Below, piece after piece: positions 22,646-30,899 of a stretch of 64,000 bases of DNA. A program made the position numbers and the translations under genes. Origin of the DNA: Streptomyces graminofaciens (GTDB lineage: Bacteria > Actinomycetota > Actinomycetes > Streptomycetales > Streptomycetaceae); assembly GCF_030294945.1 (NCBI RefSeq), contig NZ_AP018448.1, positions 10,636,501 to 10,700,500 of the forward strand, read 5' to 3'. The stretch's first letter is position 1, and each line of letters opens with the position of its first letter. The notes beneath the pieces are model-generated. The model searched no databases and was not told the DNA's origin. It saw only the letters and a list, made by a program, of their open reading frames with translations.

Positions 22646-24709
22646 TCAGCCGCTGTACACGCCGACCTCGTAGAGGGAGTACCCCCAATCGGTGCCACGG
22701 TCCACACCCTGGACGCGGACGTATCTGGCCGTCGTCCCGGTGAACTTGGCCGTGTCCAGGCCGCCGTCACCGCTCGTCGTGGACCACACCGTCTTCCAGG
22801 TCGTGCCGTCGGTGGACAGGTCGATCCGGTACGCCTTGCCGTACGCCTTCTCCCAGTCCAGCGTGACCTTCTTGACCAACTGCGAGGAGCCGAGGTCCAG
22901 CTTCAGCCACTGGTCGTCGCTCCAGTCGCTCGCCCAGCGGGTGCCGGAGTCGCCGTCCACGGCACGGCCGGGCTGGTAGCTGGTGAAGGGGTTCGACTCG
23001 GACGAACTGGCCGTCGCCGTCACGCCCTTGGCGAGGTTCACGCCCGCCTTGTGGGCCTCGGAGGCACCCCAGGTGCCGAGGTAGGACTCGGCGCCCTTGA
23101 ACAGGTCGTTCACCACGTCCTGGCCGTTGACGAGTCGGACGTCCTCGATCCAGTCCGGGATCATGCCGACATGGGCGGCACCGTCGGTGTTGTAGTTCCA
23201 GGTGCGCTGACCGGTCGTCTGCTTGCTGATGGTGGAGCCGCCGTCCACGCTCTTGAAGGGGTAGGTCACCGGGTTCGAGGTGCTGGCGCCGCGCGGGGCG
23301 GGGTGGTCGCCGATGCCGTTGAAGTCGGTGCCGTAGCCGTAGCCCACGTCGTACTTGTCGCGCAGCGCGTTCGTGCGCGCGGCCTCCTTGCCGAACTCCT
23401 CGGAGCCGTGCATGTACTGGGCGACGAAACCGCCGAGGGAGTAGACCCGCTCGGTCCAGTTCAGGTCCATCCAGCTGTGCGAGGACAGCACGCCCGGGTA
23501 CGACGCGGCCTCGAACATGTCGAGGACCTGGCCGGTGGCCTTGACGCTCATGTGGTCGATCTCGAGCATCATCTTGCGCTTCATCATGCCCTGCACGGCG
23601 TACTCGCCGAGATCGGTGAGCCCGCGGACGTTGCACTGCGCGTCGTCGTCGTACTCGGGGACCTCGGTGCCCGACGGCAGGTCCGCCTCGGCCTCGGACG
23701 ACGCCTCACCGATGGGGTTGTCCTTCTGCGGGCCCTTGCACTTCTCCGTCTGCCAGAACGTGCCCGTCGACAGGAACTGGCCGACGTTGATCGCCGTACC
23801 GAGGCCGTGCTCGTCGAAGCGGACGCCGCACAGCGCGTTGTCGAACTTGTGGCACAGGAACATGCTGCGCACACCCAGGTCGTACAGCTCGTCGAGGCCC
23901 TTGTCGATGTCGCTCTTGCTGCACTGCGCGATGTCGAGGATCTGCTTGCAGCCGAACGGCTCGGAGGTCTCGACCCCCAGGACGACGGCGAGCTTGCCCT
24001 GCTGGATGACGTCACGGGCCTGCGCGCTGTCGGTGACGATCCGGAACCAGCCCTTGCCGGTGCCGCCGTACTGCGCGTCGATGTAGTCCTGGAGCTGGTA
24101 CGTCAGCTTCGCCTGCAGCCGGATCGAGGTCATCTCGTCGCAGCTGCGGTCCTTGAACGGGTAGATCGAGCAGATCATGCCGTTGGTGACCAGGTCGTTG
24201 ACCAGCACACGCTGACCGCCGCGCCAGGCGCGCTCGATCCAGGCGTAGTAGTTGGCCTGGTGGGTCATCGAGTCGTACGCCGGCCAGTCCTTGAACGTCG
24301 GGTAGCCGACCGGGTCGTGCTTGCCGTCGCCGCCGTGGGTGATGTAGTCGAACAGCGCGAGGCTGCCGTCCGGGTAGTGCTCCGGACAGTCCTTCAGCGC
24401 GTCGGCGATCCCCGAGGTGGAGAACACCTTGCCGCAGATGAGCCGGCCGCCGAAGGCCTCGTTGGAGAACAGGTGGTTGTGCGCGTCGACGAACCCGCGC
24501 ACGTCGCCCGCCGAGTCGGTGCCCTTGAACGGCTCGCCCGTGACGTTGATCTGCGAGTCGGGGGAGGGCCGCGAGATCGGGTTCCACCAGTCGGTGGAGG
24601 CGGCCGAACTCGACGCCGGGGTCAGCATCATGCCCAGCGCGGTGAGGAACAGCGTCAGAACCATCAGTGGTCTGCGTCTGCGCGACGCGCGTCGAGTCCT
24701 GGTCATCAC
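22646..24709 (-). CDS. Secreted amidohydrolase/M19-like protein with C-terminal F5/8-type (discoidin) domain
   Basis: A 687-residue exported protein. Signal peptide at about 1-37 (RRRRPLMVLTLFLTALG, cleavage at SSA-AS). The main part, about 60-540, looks like a metal-dependent hydrolase of the membrane dipeptidase/amidohydrolase superfamily: GFVDAHNHLFSNEAFGG near 73 gives a DxHxH-like metal site, MMLEIDHMSVKATGQ near 386 and VLSSHSWMDL near 410 supply further Asp/His ligands, and YGYGTDFNGIGDHPAP near 460 a C-terminal Asp. About 550-687 is a discoidin carbohydrate-binding domain (GRAVDGDSGTRWASDWSDDQ). Cys pairs suit an extracellular protein. Substrate is unknown; surface glycan or peptide debris is plausible. 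GAGGAC precedes the ATG. Confidence 0.82.
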   Translation of the reverse strand: MMTRTRRASRRRRPLMVLTLFLTALGMMLTPASSSAASTDWWNPISRPSPDSQINVTGEPFKGTDSAGDVRGFVDAHNHLFSNEAFGGRLICGKVFSTSGIADALKDCPEHYPDGSLALFDYITHGGDGKHDPVGYPTFKDWPAYDSMTHQANYYAWIERAWRGGQRVLVNDLVTNGMICSIYPFKDRSCDEMTSIRLQAKLTYQLQDYIDAQYGGTGKGWFRIVTDSAQARDVIQQGKLAVVLGVETSEPFGCKQILDIAQCSKSDIDKGLDELYDLGVRSMFLCHKFDNALCGVRFDEHGLGTAINVGQFLSTGTFWQTEKCKGPQKDNPIGEASSEAEADLPSGTEVPEYDDDAQCNVRGLTDLGEYAVQGMMKRKMMLEIDHMSVKATGQVLDMFEAASYPGVLSSHSWMDLNWTERVYSLGGFVAQYMHGSEEFGKEAARTNALRDKYDVGYGYGTDFNGIGDHPAPRGASTSNPVTYPFKSVDGGSTISKQTTGQRTWNYNTDGAAHVGMIPDWIEDVRLVNGQDVVNDLFKGAESYLGTWGASEAHKAGVNLAKGVTATASSSESNPFTSYQPGRAVDGDSGTRWASDWSDDQWLKLDLGSSQLVKKVTLDWEKAYGKAYRIDLSTDGTTWKTVWSTTSGDGGLDTAKFTGTTARYVRVQGVDRGTDWGYSLYEVGVYSG

Positions 24710-25240
24710 TCACGTCCTCGGTCGGGGGATGGCGTGGTGCATGGGCCAGACCCTCGGGGGGCGCGACCAACCACGACGCCTCAACCCGTTGACCGTTGTC
24801 ATGGCTGGCACAAGCAATGTGACGAGAATCGCTTTCCGGGGGACACGAGTCAATAGTCCGGGACAGATGACCTGATGGTCTGTACGGGGGTGCTCCAAGG
24901 CCTCAAATGGCCATAAAGACCAGGCGAATCGGGCAAGTTGGGGGAGTGGTTGTCGCCGGGGCGCTTGGCGGTCGGGTGTCACCGGGCCGGCTTCGCGGTG
25001 GTGGGGGCGGCGTACGACTGGTGGCCGAGGTCCGAGCGGATGGGCCGGAGCCCTCCCAGGAGGACGACCGGCAGCTCCCGAGCCCGGTCCCTTCGTCGGC
25101 TGCGACGTGCTCGGGCAGGAGAGCGGCGACGGCCGTACGGATGGCCCCGCGGCTGGCGTCGTGCTGGGCACTTCCCCGGGGCGGTGAGTGTCGAGCGGCG
25201 ACGCGCAATGGCACCACGTGCGCGGTGTCGGCCCGCGGGC
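24710..25240. other. 531-base stretch without a supportable gene
   Basis: No open frame here has a ribosome site, coding-like composition and a recognisable fold. Near the left end the minus-strand promoter of the amidohydrolase gene is expected. GGCCTCAAATGGCC at about 24900-24913 is a small inverted repeat. A minus-strand frame around 24907-25200 encodes a proline/serine-rich stretch that could be a decayed gene, but the evidence is weak. Confidence 0.4.
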
Positions 25241-25687
25241 TCAGGCGAGGGCGGCGACCAGCAGGGCGAAGGCGGCGATGATGACGGCGACGCGGACGTA
25301 GTGGAAGCGGGTCCAGCGGTTCATCTGGTCCTTCCAGTCGGCGGGCCGGTTCTCGGGGGTCCATGTCTTGCCCTGGTTGTTGATCGGGACGAGCAGCAGG
25401 AGCGACATGATCACGCTGAGGATCAGCAGTGCGGCGGCGGCGATGACGAGGCCGGTGCCGTGGTGGTGCCATCCGGCGACGGCCCAGACCGCGACGAGGA
25501 CGAGCGAGCCGATGTACCAGACCGGCATCACGGCGCCGAGCATCCGGCCCCCGTGGGCATGGCCGAGCTGGCCGCTGTCCTCGGGGAGTGCGTTGAAGAT
25601 CGGGTTCATGACGAAGGCGACGGAGAACTCCACCCCCACCATCAGGCCGACGACCACGGTGGTGAAGACCTCGAGTGCGTTGAGCAT
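25241..25687 (-). CDS. DUF1772-family membrane protein
   Basis: A 148-residue integral membrane protein with four hydrophobic helices: LEVFTTVVVGLMVGVEFSVA (about 5-24), VWYIGSLVLVAVWAVAGW, TGLVIAAAALLILSVIMSLL, and VAVIIAAFALLVAALA at the end. The motif INNQGKTW before the last helix is typical of DUF1772, a family that includes anthrone oxygenases. The start is the ATG at 25685-25687; an extension to 25729 would cover the operator region. It is divergent from a TetR gene, and the 90-base intergenic region carries two CTAG-type palindromes, so this is likely a repressor with its single target. Chemistry cannot be predicted. Confidence 0.85.
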   Translation of the reverse strand: MLNALEVFTTVVVGLMVGVEFSVAFVMNPIFNALPEDSGQLGHAHGGRMLGAVMPVWYIGSLVLVAVWAVAGWHHHGTGLVIAAAALLILSVIMSLLLLVPINNQGKTWTPENRPADWKDQMNRWTRFHYVRVAVIIAAFALLVAALA

Positions 25688-25704
25688 GACGACCTCTTCC
25701 GGAT

Positions 25705-25768
25705 CTAGTGTTGCTAGCCGATGAGGCAACGCTAGCGCTGCTGCCGCTCACTTGTCTAGCGATGCTAG
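25705..25768. promoter_or_regulatory. Pair of CTAG-type operators between DUF1772 and TetR genes
   Basis: CTAGTGTTGCTAG at 25705-25717 and CTAGCGATGCTAG at 25756-25768 are two 13-bp palindromic sites with CTAG ends; the second is a perfect 5+3+5 palindrome. ACGCTAGCGC at about 25730-25739 adds a third CTAG centre. The outer site centres are 51 bases apart, near five helical turns. Site 2 lies just before the TetR start, fitting autorepression. Confidence 0.68.
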
Positions 25769-25777
25769 GATCGAATC

Positions 25778-26356
25778 ATGTCGGTACAGGAACGCAAGCA
25801 GCGCGAACGGGCGGAACGCGAGCGCCTCATCGTGGCGACAGCCCGCGAACTCGCCGAGCAGCAGGGCTGGGACGCGGTCACCACCCGCCGGCTCGCCGAG
25901 CGCATCGAATACAGTCAGCCCGTCCTCTACAGCCACTTCCGCGGCAAGCGCGAGATCATCGGAGCCGTCGCCCTCCAAGGCGCCACCGAGATGGCCGCGG
26001 CCGTGCGTGACGCGGCCTCCGGCGCGGACGGCCCCCGCGAGCGGGTCGCCGCCCTCGCCCGCACCTACCTCGACTTCGCCCAGCGCAACCAGGCGGTCTA
26101 CGACGCCATGTTCCAGCTCGACGGCGGCCTGGCGTTCGCGCAGGAGGACACCCCGGAGCCGCTGAAGGACGCCTTCGCCGCCCTGCTGGAGAGCCTGGGC
26201 GAGGTCGCCGGGGACGGCGTCCACCCGGGACTGTTCACCGAGACGTTCTGGGCCGCCCTGCATGGGCTGGCCACCCTGACCCGGGCAGGACGGCTGCCAC
26301 CGGAAGACACCGAGCGGAGGGTGGAGCTGCTGGTGGACCGGCTCGCCATGGTCTGA
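25778..26356 (+). CDS. TetR-family transcriptional regulator
   Basis: A 192-residue TetR repressor. The helix-turn-helix is TTRRLAERIEYSQPVLYSHF (about 33-52), followed by RGKREIIGAVALQGATEM and a TetR_C-type ligand domain with YLDFAQRNQAVYDAMFQLDG near 95. It is divergent from the DUF1772 membrane protein with CTAG-type operators in between. No Shine-Dalgarno sequence is visible before the ATG at 25778; TAGGAT lies 7-12 bases upstream and could be a -10 box, so the message may be leaderless. Confidence 0.9.
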   Translation: MSVQERKQRERAERERLIVATARELAEQQGWDAVTTRRLAERIEYSQPVLYSHFRGKREIIGAVALQGATEMAAAVRDAASGADGPRERVAALARTYLDFAQRNQAVYDAMFQLDGGLAFAQEDTPEPLKDAFAALLESLGEVAGDGVHPGLFTETFWAALHGLATLTRAGRLPPEDTERRVELLVDRLAMV

Positions 26357-26496
26357 CGCACCGTCCGGGCGGGCGGCCGACACGTGCTCCCACCCGGGTC
26401 ACGCACCTCACGTACCGGATCACATGGTCCTGGACCGCCCCTGGAGTCATGGCGGCGATCCCGGGTTCTCGCTCAGCTCTTGCCGGTCGTCTCGGC

Positions 26497-27016
26497 TCAT
26501 TCGGCGTCGGTCTCGTCCTCGTCGGGACCGCCCGCACGCGGGTCGCGCAAGGCGCGCGGGCCGCCATCGATCGGGGCGAAGGCGCGGAAGCCGTATCCGC
26601 TGAGCACGTTGAGGTCCGCGTGCCTGAGCGGGGAGACTCGGGCGACGTCCTTGCACGGTGAGCTGCCACGGTGAGCTGCCGGTTCGTCTGCCGCCGGTAG
26701 GTGTCGTCGACCGGGTCGACCACGCGCAGCAGGCGCAGGCTCTTGGCGATCCGCCCGTATTCGGCGAACGCGGTGCCCAGCGGGGTGGGGCATCCCTCGC
26801 GGCCGGACATCCGCAGCGGGTCGTATGCCCGGACCTGCCGGCGCCACCGGGTGCTGCTGCCGGGTGTAGTTGGTGCGCCGTCGTACGGCGCAGTGCGATC
26901 AAGTCCCGGCCCACGTCGTCCAGGAAGAAGAACCGCTCCAGCTCCGGTCGCGTCGGCTCCTCAACGAACCGTCCGTACGCCGCCGCCCGCTCATCTGTCA
27001 GAAATTCCACCGGCAC
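26497..27016 (-). pseudogene. Remnant of a Tn3-family transposase
   Basis: Three pieces of a Tn3-family transposase survive in order but in different frames. The N-terminal part begins at GTG 27014-27016 with VPVEFLTDERAAAYGRF and TRPELERFFFLDDVGRDLIA. A second piece is YGRIAKSLRLLRVVDPVDD and TYRRQTNRQLTV, normally located close to the C-terminus. The third is the extreme C-terminus, DVARVSPLRHADLNVLSGYG. The full enzyme is about 1000 residues; about 800, including the DDE catalytic core, are gone, and two frameshifts are present. It cannot be active. No terminal inverted repeats could be identified. It marks an old insertion beside an IS200/IS605 end. Confidence 0.72.
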
Positions 27017-27163
27017 CCGGCGGACGGCAGCCACCCGTCGTCCGAGCCCACCGGGCTTCCAGGGAAACCTCACGCCACGCCCCGGGGCTGCGCTGATCGG
27101 CCGTGATCAATCTCTTCACCTGTTTCTTGCGAGGACGCCCCGGCGTTCACGCATGGCGGAAGA

Positions 27164-27236
27164 CCTCCTGGAGCGCTGCTCCAGGAGGCGGCCTGAGCCA
27201 GGAATCCCCTTCCCTTCAGGGAAGGGGAGGATTCAA
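27164..27236 (+). mobile_element. IS200/IS605-family right-end remnant with omega-RNA-like hairpins
   Basis: CCTCCTGGAGC/GCTCCAGGAGG (27164-27188) is a perfect 11-bp hairpin, and CCCCTTCCC-TTCA-GGGAAGGGG (27206-27227) a perfect 9-bp hairpin followed by AGGATTCAA. The sequence GGAATCCCC...GGGGAGGATTCAA is the characteristic 3' end of IS605-type elements, where the TnpB guide RNA scaffold ends. No tnpA or tnpB is present. The terminal TTCAA contributes the stop codon of the convergent lacI-type gene. Identification rests on recall of the motif. Confidence 0.6.
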
Positions 27237-28348
27237 TGAATGCGGCGTACCGACTGACGGATCACGAGTTGGGTGCTCAGGACCACATGGTCGTCGCCCG
27301 CGAGCCGCTCCGAGCGCTCCAGCGCCAACCGGACCGCGGTACGCCCCAGATCCTCGTACGGCACCCGCACCGTCGTGAGTGCGGGGGAGAGGTCGGCGGC
27401 GAACGGTACGTCGTCGAAGCCGACGAGGGAGACGTCACCGGGGACGTCGAGCCCGGCCTCGCGCAGCGCGGCCAGCGCCCCCGTGGCCACCATGTCCGTG
27501 CCCGCGAAGATCGCAGTGAACTCCAGCCCGGACTCCAGCGCCTCACGGGTGCGCTGGTAACCGGAGACACGGGTGAACGGACCGCGGAGCTCCAACTCAT
27601 CCGCGTACGGCACACCATGGGCGCGCAGGGCGTGCAGGAAGCCGTCCCGGCGCTGGACGCTCGTGCTCAGCTCGGGGGTGCCGCCCAGGAACAGCACGCG
27701 CCGGTGCCCGGCGGTCAGCAGATGGTCGGCGGCCTGGAAGGCCCCGCCGCGGTTGTCGTACCCCACCACCGTGACCGGCAGGTCGCCGGGCAGCGGCGGT
27801 CGGCCCACCAGCACGAGGCGGGAGCCCGCCGCGTCCAGCGCCGTCGCGTATTCCGCCATGCGCCGCTGGTACGCCTCGTCCTCGACCGCTCCGCCGACCA
27901 GCACGACCGCGGCCGCGTGCTGCTCGCGCATGAGCTGCACCAGGTCGTCCTCGCGGGCCGAGTCGTCGTGCGTGGCGCAGACCAGGCTCAGTCGGCCCCG
28001 GTCGGCGGCCTCCTGCTCGACCCCGGCGGCGACATGGGCGAGCGAGGGGCCGGTGATGTCCTTGATGACCAGCGCGATGGGGCCGGCGACCCGGCCGGAG
28101 AGCGCCTTGGCGTGTACGTTCACCACGTAGTGCAGCGACTCGACCGCCGCCATGACCCTGGCTCTGGTCTCCGTGGAGACCGGGTAGTTGCCGGCGAGAG
28201 TTCGGGAAACGGTTGCTACGGAGACGCCGGCCTTCGCCGCGACATCACGGATCGTGCTCGGCCGATCGCCGCCGTCACTGCTGTTCCGCCTGCGCCTGGC
28301 CCGCTGGGGTTCGGGACTCGCGGGGCGACCGCTTCCTTTGACCGTCAC
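27233..28348 (-). CDS. LacI-family transcriptional regulator
   Basis: A 371-residue LacI/GalR regulator. After a 28-residue basic extension, the helix-turn-helix is TIRDVAAKAGVSVATVSRTL (about 32-51) with the hinge helix VNVHAKALSGRVAG; the rest is a periplasmic-binding-type effector domain with GYDNRGGAFQAADHLLTAGH near 175 and the typical VSLVGFDDVPFAADLSPALT near 295. GTG start at 28346-28348. It probably senses a sugar and may regulate nearby glycan genes, but its recognition helix does not identify it as CebR, so linking it to the TGGGAGCGCTCCCA operators is unproven. The TGA stop is formed by the end of an IS605-type remnant, so its extreme C-terminus may have been altered slightly. Confidence 0.88.
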   Translation of the reverse strand: MTVKGSGRPASPEPQRARRRRNSSDGGDRPSTIRDVAAKAGVSVATVSRTLAGNYPVSTETRARVMAAVESLHYVVNVHAKALSGRVAGPIALVIKDITGPSLAHVAAGVEQEAADRGRLSLVCATHDDSAREDDLVQLMREQHAAAVVLVGGAVEDEAYQRRMAEYATALDAAGSRLVLVGRPPLPGDLPVTVVGYDNRGGAFQAADHLLTAGHRRVLFLGGTPELSTSVQRRDGFLHALRAHGVPYADELELRGPFTRVSGYQRTREALESGLEFTAIFAGTDMVATGALAALREAGLDVPGDVSLVGFDDVPFAADLSPALTTVRVPYEDLGRTAVRLALERSERLAGDDHVVLSTQLVIRQSVRRIH

Positions 28349-28950
28349 AGCTCGACGTTACTGCATGGGAGCCGGATTGAGAGGGCTGAGCAGGGAATTG
28401 GTCGGGTAACCGTTTTCTCGCTTCTGGTCGGGGGTGTTCGGGGCGTTGGCGGGAAGGGCGGGCCCTGAGGTGGCAGGGCGATGGCTCTGCTGGGCAGGTG
28501 AGGGAGGTTCCAAGAGCTAAGCGAACGTTTACTGCGCGAGGGGAAGCGGGCCTTCGCTGACGGCCGCCGCAGTGCCGCAGTGCCGCAGTGCCGCAGTGCC
28601 GAGGTCGGCAGGGCGACCGGTGGGGTGGCGGTGGATCGCCACCGAACGCGTGGTGACGTTCTTGTGATCGGCTGGGCGCGCTCAGCGCCGGGAATGCCGT
28701 TTCGCCGTCGCGGTGCCCTCGTCGTACCGGGCGGCCCTGCCCGCCGTGCTCACCGCCGAGGGGCGGCGGGTCCGTCGACCCTCCGGGCGCCGAGGCGCCG
28801 GCACGGTCGGCAGGTCATGGCCGCCGCGTTGGAGCCCCCGGCCGCGTGCACGGGTATCGGGCCCCGGGGTCGGGCCGGCCGTGGACAGCCCCACCGGCGG
28901 TCCAGGGACCCTCGACAAGGGCCTCGACGGAGCGATGCGTGCGAGACGTC
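28349..28950. other. Intergenic region between lacI-type gene and mannanase
   Basis: No gene is supported here. GCGAACGTTTAC at 28521-28532 contains an AACGTT centre like LacI-family operators and could be an autoregulatory site; it is 170 bases from the regulator. CTCGACGTTACTG near 28352 is a weaker match. Four perfect copies of GCCGCAGT lie at 28566-28597. Several GC-rich open frames on both strands lack ribosome sites or recognisable content. Confidence 0.5.
28566..28597. repeat. 8-bp tandem repeat, four copies
   Basis: GCCGCAGT is repeated four times without error and followed by a partial copy GCCG. Noncoding, 480 bases upstream of the mannanase start. A simple slipped-strand repeat; no function seen. 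Confidence 0.8.
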
Positions 28951-28992
28951 TTGACGTGTGCGAGTCACGATGGCTTGATGGGAGCGCTCCCA
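28951..28992 (+). promoter_or_regulatory. Mannanase promoter with CebR-type operator
   Basis: TTGACG at 28951-28956 and CTTGAT at 28974-28979, spaced 17, make a plausible promoter. TGGGAGCGCTCCCA at 28979-28992 is the exact 14-bp palindrome known as the CebR box, bound by the cellobiose-responsive LacI-type repressor in Streptomyces, and would cover the transcription start. Two direct repeats CCCACGGGTTCCAC follow at 28995-29008 and 29015-29028. Confidence 0.8.
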
Positions 28993-29079
28993 TGCCCACG
29001 GGTTCCACACACCCCCCACGGGTTCCACGCCCCCACCCCCGACGCCTGAGTTTCTTGGCGCTCACTCCCTGGAGCCGCA

Positions 29080-30756
29080 GTGAGACCTATAAGAAGCACG
29101 ACGAGCAAGACCTCCTTACTCCACCTGCCGGAACTCCGTCTGCCGGCCCTGCTGGCCGCGTTTCTCGGGCTGGTTCTCCTCGGTGCCCTGGCCCCGGCCG
29201 CCGCGCGGGCCGAGTCGCGCGACGCCCTCGCCACCGGCCTCCACATCAGCAACGGCCGACTGCTCGAGGGCAACGGCAACGACTTCGTGATGCGGGGCGT
29301 CAACCACGCCCACACGTGGTATCCGAACCAGACGAAGTCGCTGGCCGATGTGAAGGCACTGGGTGCCAACACCGTCCGCGTCGTCCTCGCCGACGGCCAC
29401 CGCTGGACGAAGAACAGCGCCTCGGACGTCGCCGCCGTGATCGCCCAGTGCAAGGCCAACCGCCTGATCTGCGTCCTGGAGGTGCACGACACCACCGGCT
29501 ACGGCGAGGAGGCCGCGGCCGGGACCCTGGATCACGCGGCCGACTACTGGATCGGTCTGAAGGACGTACTCGCCGGCCAGGAGAACTACGTCATCGTCAA
29601 CATCGGCAACGAGCCCTGGGGCAACACCGACCCGGCCGGCTGGACCGCCCCGACCATCGCGGCGATCAAGAAGCTGCGCAACGCCGGCTTCGAGCACACG
29701 ATCATGGTGGACGCGCCCAACTGGGGCCAGGACTGGCAGGGCGTCATGCGCGCCAACGCCCAGTCCGTCTACGACGCCGACACGACCGGCAACCTGATCT
29801 TCTCGATCCACATGTACAGCGTGTTCGACACGGCAGCCGAGATCACCGACTATCTGAACGCCTTCGTCAACGCGAAACTGCCTCTTCTCATCGGCGAGTT
29901 CGGCGGACCCGCGGACCAGTGGGGCGACCCCGACGAGGACACCATGATGGCCACGGCCCAGCAGCTCAAGCTCGGCTATCTGGCCTGGTCCTGGAGCGGC
30001 AACACCGACCCGGTCCTCGATCTGTCGATCGGCTTCGACCCCACCCGGCTGAGCGCCTGGGGCCAGCGCATCTTCAACGGCGTCAACGGCATCGCCCAGA
30101 CGTCCAAGGAAGCGACGGTCTTCGGCGGCGGCACGCCCGGCGACACCCAGGCGCCGACCGCGCCCGGCACCCCGACGGCCTCCGCCGTGACGGCCACCAC
30201 CGCGACGCTCACATGGCCCGCCGCCACGGACAACGTCGGCGTCGCGGGCTACGACGTGGTCCGTATCAGCGGCGGCTCGGAGACGAAGGTGGCCGCCTCC
30301 ACCACCAACTCCACGTCGGTGACCGGCCTGACCGCCGACACGGCGTACACCTTCGCGGTCTACGCCCGTGACGCGGCCGGCAACCGTTCAACCCGCTCGG
30401 CCACGGTGAACGTCACCACCGACGACACCCCCGCCGGCACCTGCTCGGTCGGCTATCGCGTCGTCAACGAGTGGCCCGGCGGCTTCCAGGGCGAGATCGT
30501 CATCCGCAACACCGGCACCAGCGCCATCAACGGCTGGAAGCTGGCGTTCGCCTTCGCCAACGGGCAGACCGTCAGCAACATGTGGGGCGGGACGCCGACC
30601 CAGACCGGCGCTGACGTGAGTGTGGCCGCCGCGTCGTACACGGCCAACATCCCCGCGAGCGGCTCGGTGACCGTCGGCTTCACGGGAGCCAAGGGCACGA
30701 CGAACGCGGCGCCGACCGCGTTCACACTCAACGGAAGTACGTGCGCGACGAGTTGA
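29080..30756 (+). CDS. Secreted GH5 beta-mannanase with FN3 and CBM2 domains
   Basis: A 558-residue secreted endo-glycanase. Signal peptide to about residue 45 (LLAAFLGLVLLGALAPAAARA). Catalytic domain about 48-345 closely resembles Streptomyces mannan endo-1,4-beta-mannosidases of GH5 (MRGVNHAHTWYPNQTKSLAD, VDAPNWGQDWQGVM); acid/base Glu about 178 in NIGNEPWG, nucleophile Glu about 273 in LLIGEFGG. A fibronectin-III linker domain (about 355-448) leads to a family 2 cellulose-binding module (about 455-558, with the bracketing Cys and exposed Trp in NGWKLAF and MWGGT). The CBM2 would hold the mannanase on cellulose fibres where mannan is embedded. GTG start with GGAG 6 bases upstream. The CebR operator at the promoter predicts induction by cellobiose. 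Confidence 0.93.
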   Translation: MRPIRSTTSKTSLLHLPELRLPALLAAFLGLVLLGALAPAAARAESRDALATGLHISNGRLLEGNGNDFVMRGVNHAHTWYPNQTKSLADVKALGANTVRVVLADGHRWTKNSASDVAAVIAQCKANRLICVLEVHDTTGYGEEAAAGTLDHAADYWIGLKDVLAGQENYVIVNIGNEPWGNTDPAGWTAPTIAAIKKLRNAGFEHTIMVDAPNWGQDWQGVMRANAQSVYDADTTGNLIFSIHMYSVFDTAAEITDYLNAFVNAKLPLLIGEFGGPADQWGDPDEDTMMATAQQLKLGYLAWSWSGNTDPVLDLSIGFDPTRLSAWGQRIFNGVNGIAQTSKEATVFGGGTPGDTQAPTAPGTPTASAVTATTATLTWPAATDNVGVAGYDVVRISGGSETKVAASTTNSTSVTGLTADTAYTFAVYARDAAGNRSTRSATVNVTTDDTPAGTCSVGYRVVNEWPGGFQGEIVIRNTGTSAINGWKLAFAFANGQTVSNMWGGTPTQTGADVSVAAASYTANIPASGSVTVGFTGAKGTTNAAPTAFTLNGSTCATS

Positions 30757-30899
30757 TCTGCCGGTGCACGTCCCGGACGACCGGCGCGGGGGTGCTGCCC
30801 GCGCCGGTCGTCCGGTGTCTTCGCGGAGCGTCGATCCTTTCGACGCTGCCAGGACGCGCGTCGCCCGAGCACGCCCCACCGTCCTCGAAAGGCATCCGC

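Noticed and set aside
24903..25751. Minus-strand frame spanning the 24.9-25.2 kb gap and the DUF1772 gene
   Set aside because: Its downstream part is an out-of-frame reading of DUF1772 and the gap part has no recognisable content.
27233..28348. Naming the LacI-type regulator as CebR
   Set aside because: CebR-type operators are nearby, but the recognition helix and location give no direct evidence, and CebR is normally beside the cellobiose transporter genes, which are not here.
28561..28601. CRISPR-like repeat
   Set aside because: The 8-bp units are directly tandem with no spacers; it is a simple repeat.
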